This document shows positions 6,761 through 10,000 of a DNA stretch of 10,000 nucleotides, in pieces. Position 1 is the first letter of the stretch. Every line of letters begins with the position of its first letter. Below the pieces are notes generated by a model. It was not told where the DNA came from. It saw nothing but the letters and a program-made list of their open reading frames with translations, and searched no databases. The DNA is from Penaeus vannamei. Its lineage: Eukaryota > Arthropoda > Malacostraca > Decapoda > Penaeidae. The stretch is from NCBI RefSeq assembly GCF_042767895.1, contig NC_091577.1, positions 17,152,246 to 17,162,245 on the forward strand. Direction: 5' to 3'. A program made the position numbers and the translations under genes.

Positions 6761-7140
6761 AGGAAAGGAAGAAGGGAGAGGAGATAAAACAAAGGAATAA
6801 GGCAGAGAAGATAAAGGAAATGTGGAAGAGAGGAGATAACGGCAGTAGGGGGAATGGGAATGGGGAGAATAGAAAAAGGAAAGGGGTGAGAGAAAGAGAA
6901 GAGAAATGAAAGAAAAAAGAGTGGGAGAGGGGCAAAGGGGAAGAGAGGGAACAGAAGGAAGAATAGAGGGGAAAGAGGGGGAGAGGAGATAGGGAAATAA
7001 AACGAAAAGAAAAGACAATGCAAAGGGAAGAGGAAATGGAGGAAGAGGAAGGAGCAGAGGAGAAAGAAATGAAGAAAAAGGGAAAGAGGGAGGAAGAGAG
7101 AGGCCAAGGAGAAGGGGAGAAACAGGGGTTGGGGGAAGGG
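6761..7140. repeat. Decayed purine-rich sequence continuing the 105 bp array
   Basis: AGGAGATAAA and GAAGGGAGAGG words persist to about 6840 and then lose period. The stretch stays almost all purine to 7140, ending in G runs (GGGGTTGGGGGAAGGG near 7124-7139) that make a weak quadruplex candidate. No gene. Confidence 0.7.
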
Positions 7141-7180
7141 CAGTTATAGATTAATTATTATTATAAGAAAAGAAATAAAG

Positions 7181-7660
<480 letters not shown>

Positions 7661-7920
7661 ATCCAAGTGATTAATTATTTTGTTCCCGAGACATGAGGTG
7701 GGTAATTATGGGACCTCATCACACAGACAGACGTCTATGAAAGCGAGGCACGAACACGCTCGCCGGCCGTATACGCACATGGCAACCGGTGTACACGGAC
7801 ATGAAATGCACACACGGACACCCAGGCATGCGTGGACAATTAAACACGCACATATGTGTGTGTGTATACAAGATATGTGTGTATACATACATACATACAC
7901 GCATGCATAGTCATACGTGT
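7661..7920. other. Mixed, partly alternating purine-pyrimidine island
   Basis: One of the longer non-array stretches. It includes a small inverted repeat ATGAGGT / ACCTCAT (7693-7699 and 7713-7719), a 20 bp imperfect palindrome ACACGCACAT / ATGTGTGTGT (7844-7863, 9 of 10 paired), and alternating GTGTGTATAC and ATACATAC stretches. Open frames of 60-76 codons on both strands are His/Thr/Cys/Val-rich products of CA/TG alternation, not convincing genes. Confidence 0.55.
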
Positions 7921-8112
7921 GTGTTTGTGTGTGTGTGTAGATAGATAGATAGATAGATAGATACAGATATAGATTTAGATAGATATATAGATAGATTTAG
8001 ATAGATATAGATATAGATTTAGATAGATATAGATATAGATATAGATAGATATAGATATAGATATAGATATACATGTATAGATATAGATATACAAGTATAG
8101 ATATAGATATAT
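7921..8112. repeat. (GT)n-(GATA)n-(GATATA)n microsatellite
   Basis: A short GT run is followed by GATA repeats from about 7939 to 7963, then AGATAT and TAGATT hexamers mixed with GATA to 8112. It is the opposite-strand version of the TATC block at 7181-7264, about 670 bp to the left. Confidence 0.95.
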
Positions 8113-8241
8113 ATTTGTCTAGATAAAGTTTCATTCCAAGGAACGAGGCCAGATAAAAGCAATTATATTAATAATAAGGGGATTAGAGCAATATTTGATG
8201 GTAATCTGAAAAATTATCCTTTAAAAATCAGCCTACAGTAA

Positions 8242-8281
<40 letters not shown>

Positions 8282-8335
8282 GTGTAACCTACAGGCGATG
8301 TTTACCTAAACAAAACAAACAGGGAATGAGTATAT
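8113..8335. other. Island with 31-nt poly-A tract
   Basis: About 135 bp of AT-rich non-repetitive sequence ends in an uninterrupted A31 (8248-8278), followed by about 57 bp of mixed sequence. The heptamer CCTACAG occurs at 8232-8238, before the tract, and at 8288-8294, after it. The layout could be the 3' end of a retroposed fragment, but no reverse transcriptase, tRNA-like promoter or clear target-site duplication is visible. Confidence 0.5.
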
Positions 8336-8835
8336 ATGCAGAGGGAGAGAAAGAGAGGGAGAGAGGGAAAGTGAGGGAGAAAGAGGGAGAAAGAGGGAGA
8401 GGAAGAGAGGGAAAGTGAGGGAGAGAAAGAGAGGGAGAGAGGGAAAGTGAGGGAGAAAGAGGGAGAAAGAGGGAGAGGAAGAGAGGAAAAGTGAGGGAGA
8501 AAGAGGGAGAGGGAGAGAGGGAACGTGAGGGAGAAAGAGGGAGAGGGAGAGAGGGAAAGTAAGGGAGAAAGAGGGAGAGAGGGAAAGTGAGGGAGAAAGA
8601 GGGAGAGAGGGAAAGTGAGGGAGAAAGAGGGAGAGGAAGAGAGGGAGAGACGGAAAGTGAGGGAGAAAGAGGGAGAGGGAGAGAGGGAAAGTGAGAGAGA
8701 AAGAGGGAGAGGGAGAGAGGGAAAGTGAGGGAGAAAGAGGGAGAGAGGGAAAGTGAGGGAGAAAGAGGGAGAGAGGGAAAGTGAGGGAGAAAGAGGGAGA
8801 GGGAGAGAGGAAAAGTGAGGGAAAGGGAGGGAGAG
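8336..8835. repeat. Purine minisatellite, 28/34 bp unit with higher-order pattern
   Basis: GTGAGGG (or close variant) following GGGAAA starts near 8371, 8415, 8447, 8491, 8525, 8559, 8587, 8615, 8657, 8691, 8725, 8753, 8781 and 8815. Spacings are 44, 32, 44, 34, 34, 28, 28, 42, 34, 34, 28, 28 and 34. The 34 bp form has an extra GGGAGA-type hexamer. The run 34, 34, 28, 28 appears twice, separated by 42, so a block of about 166 bp has itself been duplicated. Confidence 0.9.
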
Positions 8836-9060
8836 GGAGAAAAAGATAGGGAAAGAGAGTTAGAGAGAGAGAGAAGGAGAGAAAGAGAAGGGAGAGTGAG
8901 AGAGAGAAGAAGAGAGGGAGAGCAAAGGAGAGGAAGAGACAATGAGAAAAATGTAATGACGGCAAATAAGAGAACGACAGAAAGATAGTGCTAAAGGCGA
9001 ATGAAAGAGAAAAATGCAGAAGAACAGAGAAATAAAGAATGACAAAGAAAGAACGAAGGA
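8836..9060. other. Purine-rich stretch without a gene
   Basis: GA-rich words without a fixed period run to about 8940, then about 120 bp of A-rich, less repetitive sequence. Nothing codes here on either strand beyond Ser/Leu/Phe strings. Confidence 0.55.
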
Positions 9061-9800
<740 letters not shown>

Positions 9801-9976
9801 ATGCCGGGGTGTGGAAATTTCCGAACAAAGTTAAACAACGAAGTCAAATACTATATCAGATTATAAAGATTTTTTTTTAAAGAAAGTGTAATAATAACAT
9901 CTAGGCAATTCCATGTTTGGTACCGATCTTCTAGATGACCATAACGAAAAGAAAAGGAAGGTTAAGTCGCAATTTA
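9801..9976. other. Unique sequence at the right end
   Basis: About 175 bp of ordinary AT-rich sequence. It includes the palindrome GGAAATTTCC at 9813-9822, which fits the kappa-B consensus GGRNNNYYCC, and a T9 run near 9871-9879. No coding region or RNA gene is visible. Confidence 0.5.
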
Positions 9977-10000
9977 AAAGAAAGAAAGAAAGAAAGAAAG
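9977..10000. repeat. (GAAA)n microsatellite, cut by window edge
   Basis: About six AAAG repeats run to the last base and probably continue beyond the window. Confidence 0.9.

Noticed and set aside
5888..7018. 376-codon minus-strand frame resembling a membrane protein (Leu/Phe/Ser-rich)
   Set aside because: Hydrophobic runs come from the 105 bp purine repeat read on the pyrimidine strand; the other two minus frames give similar strings.

Overview
This is eukaryotic non-coding DNA made almost entirely of simple-sequence repeats and minisatellites. By eye, about four fifths of the 10 kb lies in tandem or low-complexity arrays, separated by short non-repetitive islands of roughly 30-290 bp. I find no supportable protein-coding gene, rRNA, tRNA, CRISPR array or recognisable transposase or polymerase. 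The many long open frames are a side effect of stop-free repeats: (GA)n reads as Arg-Glu, (TC)n as Ser-Leu, and C-rich arrays as Pro-Ser-His. The density of long compound microsatellites (GA, GACA, GATA, TA, GAA, AAT, AAAC) resembles what is reported for penaeid shrimp and some other crustaceans. That assignment is inference from composition only; other invertebrates with many simple repeats fit too.

Layout. 1-482: purine-rich minisatellite with a 20/26-28 bp unit. 483-630: island. 631-1310: C-rich pyrimidine block with a degenerate ~60 bp repeat (687-935) and a ~19 bp repeat (1045-1230). 1311-1420: island with a strong G-quadruplex motif. 1421-1700: AT-rich trinucleotide block that changes strand sense in the middle. 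1742-1946: poly-C, poly-A, then AAAT-like repeats. 1993-2775: C/T minisatellite whose two ends carry the same sequence. 2829-3191 and 3322-3660: TGTC/TC/TATC and GA/GAA/GACA blocks in opposite sense, around an island holding a perfect G5-tract quadruplex motif. 3945-4113: G-rich. 4114-4265: GA then GACA. 4551-5110: about four copies of a ~150 bp A-rich repeat. 5269-5826: a clean 73 bp, CpG-rich tandem array. 5827-6120: diverged relatives of that unit, opening with a 46 bp imperfect palindrome. 6150-6760: 105 bp purine repeat, decaying to 7140. 7181-7374: (TATC)n-(TC)24-(TA)31. 7375-7920: A-rich then mixed sequence. 7921-8112: GT/GATA/GATATA. 8113-8335: island with a 31-nt poly-A. 8336-8835: minisatellite with 28 and 34 bp units in higher-order order. 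9061-9800: four higher-order units of ~177-188 bp, each with a long (GA)n tract. 9801-9976: unique sequence. 9977-10000: start of a (GAAA)n.

Nothing here works together as genes. The interest is structural: long stretches of one-strand purine sequence, opposed TC/GA arms, several quadruplex and triplex candidates, a near-perfect palindrome at a satellite edge, and nested higher-order repeats that record how the arrays grew. The 73 bp satellite and its decayed flank is the most distinctive object.
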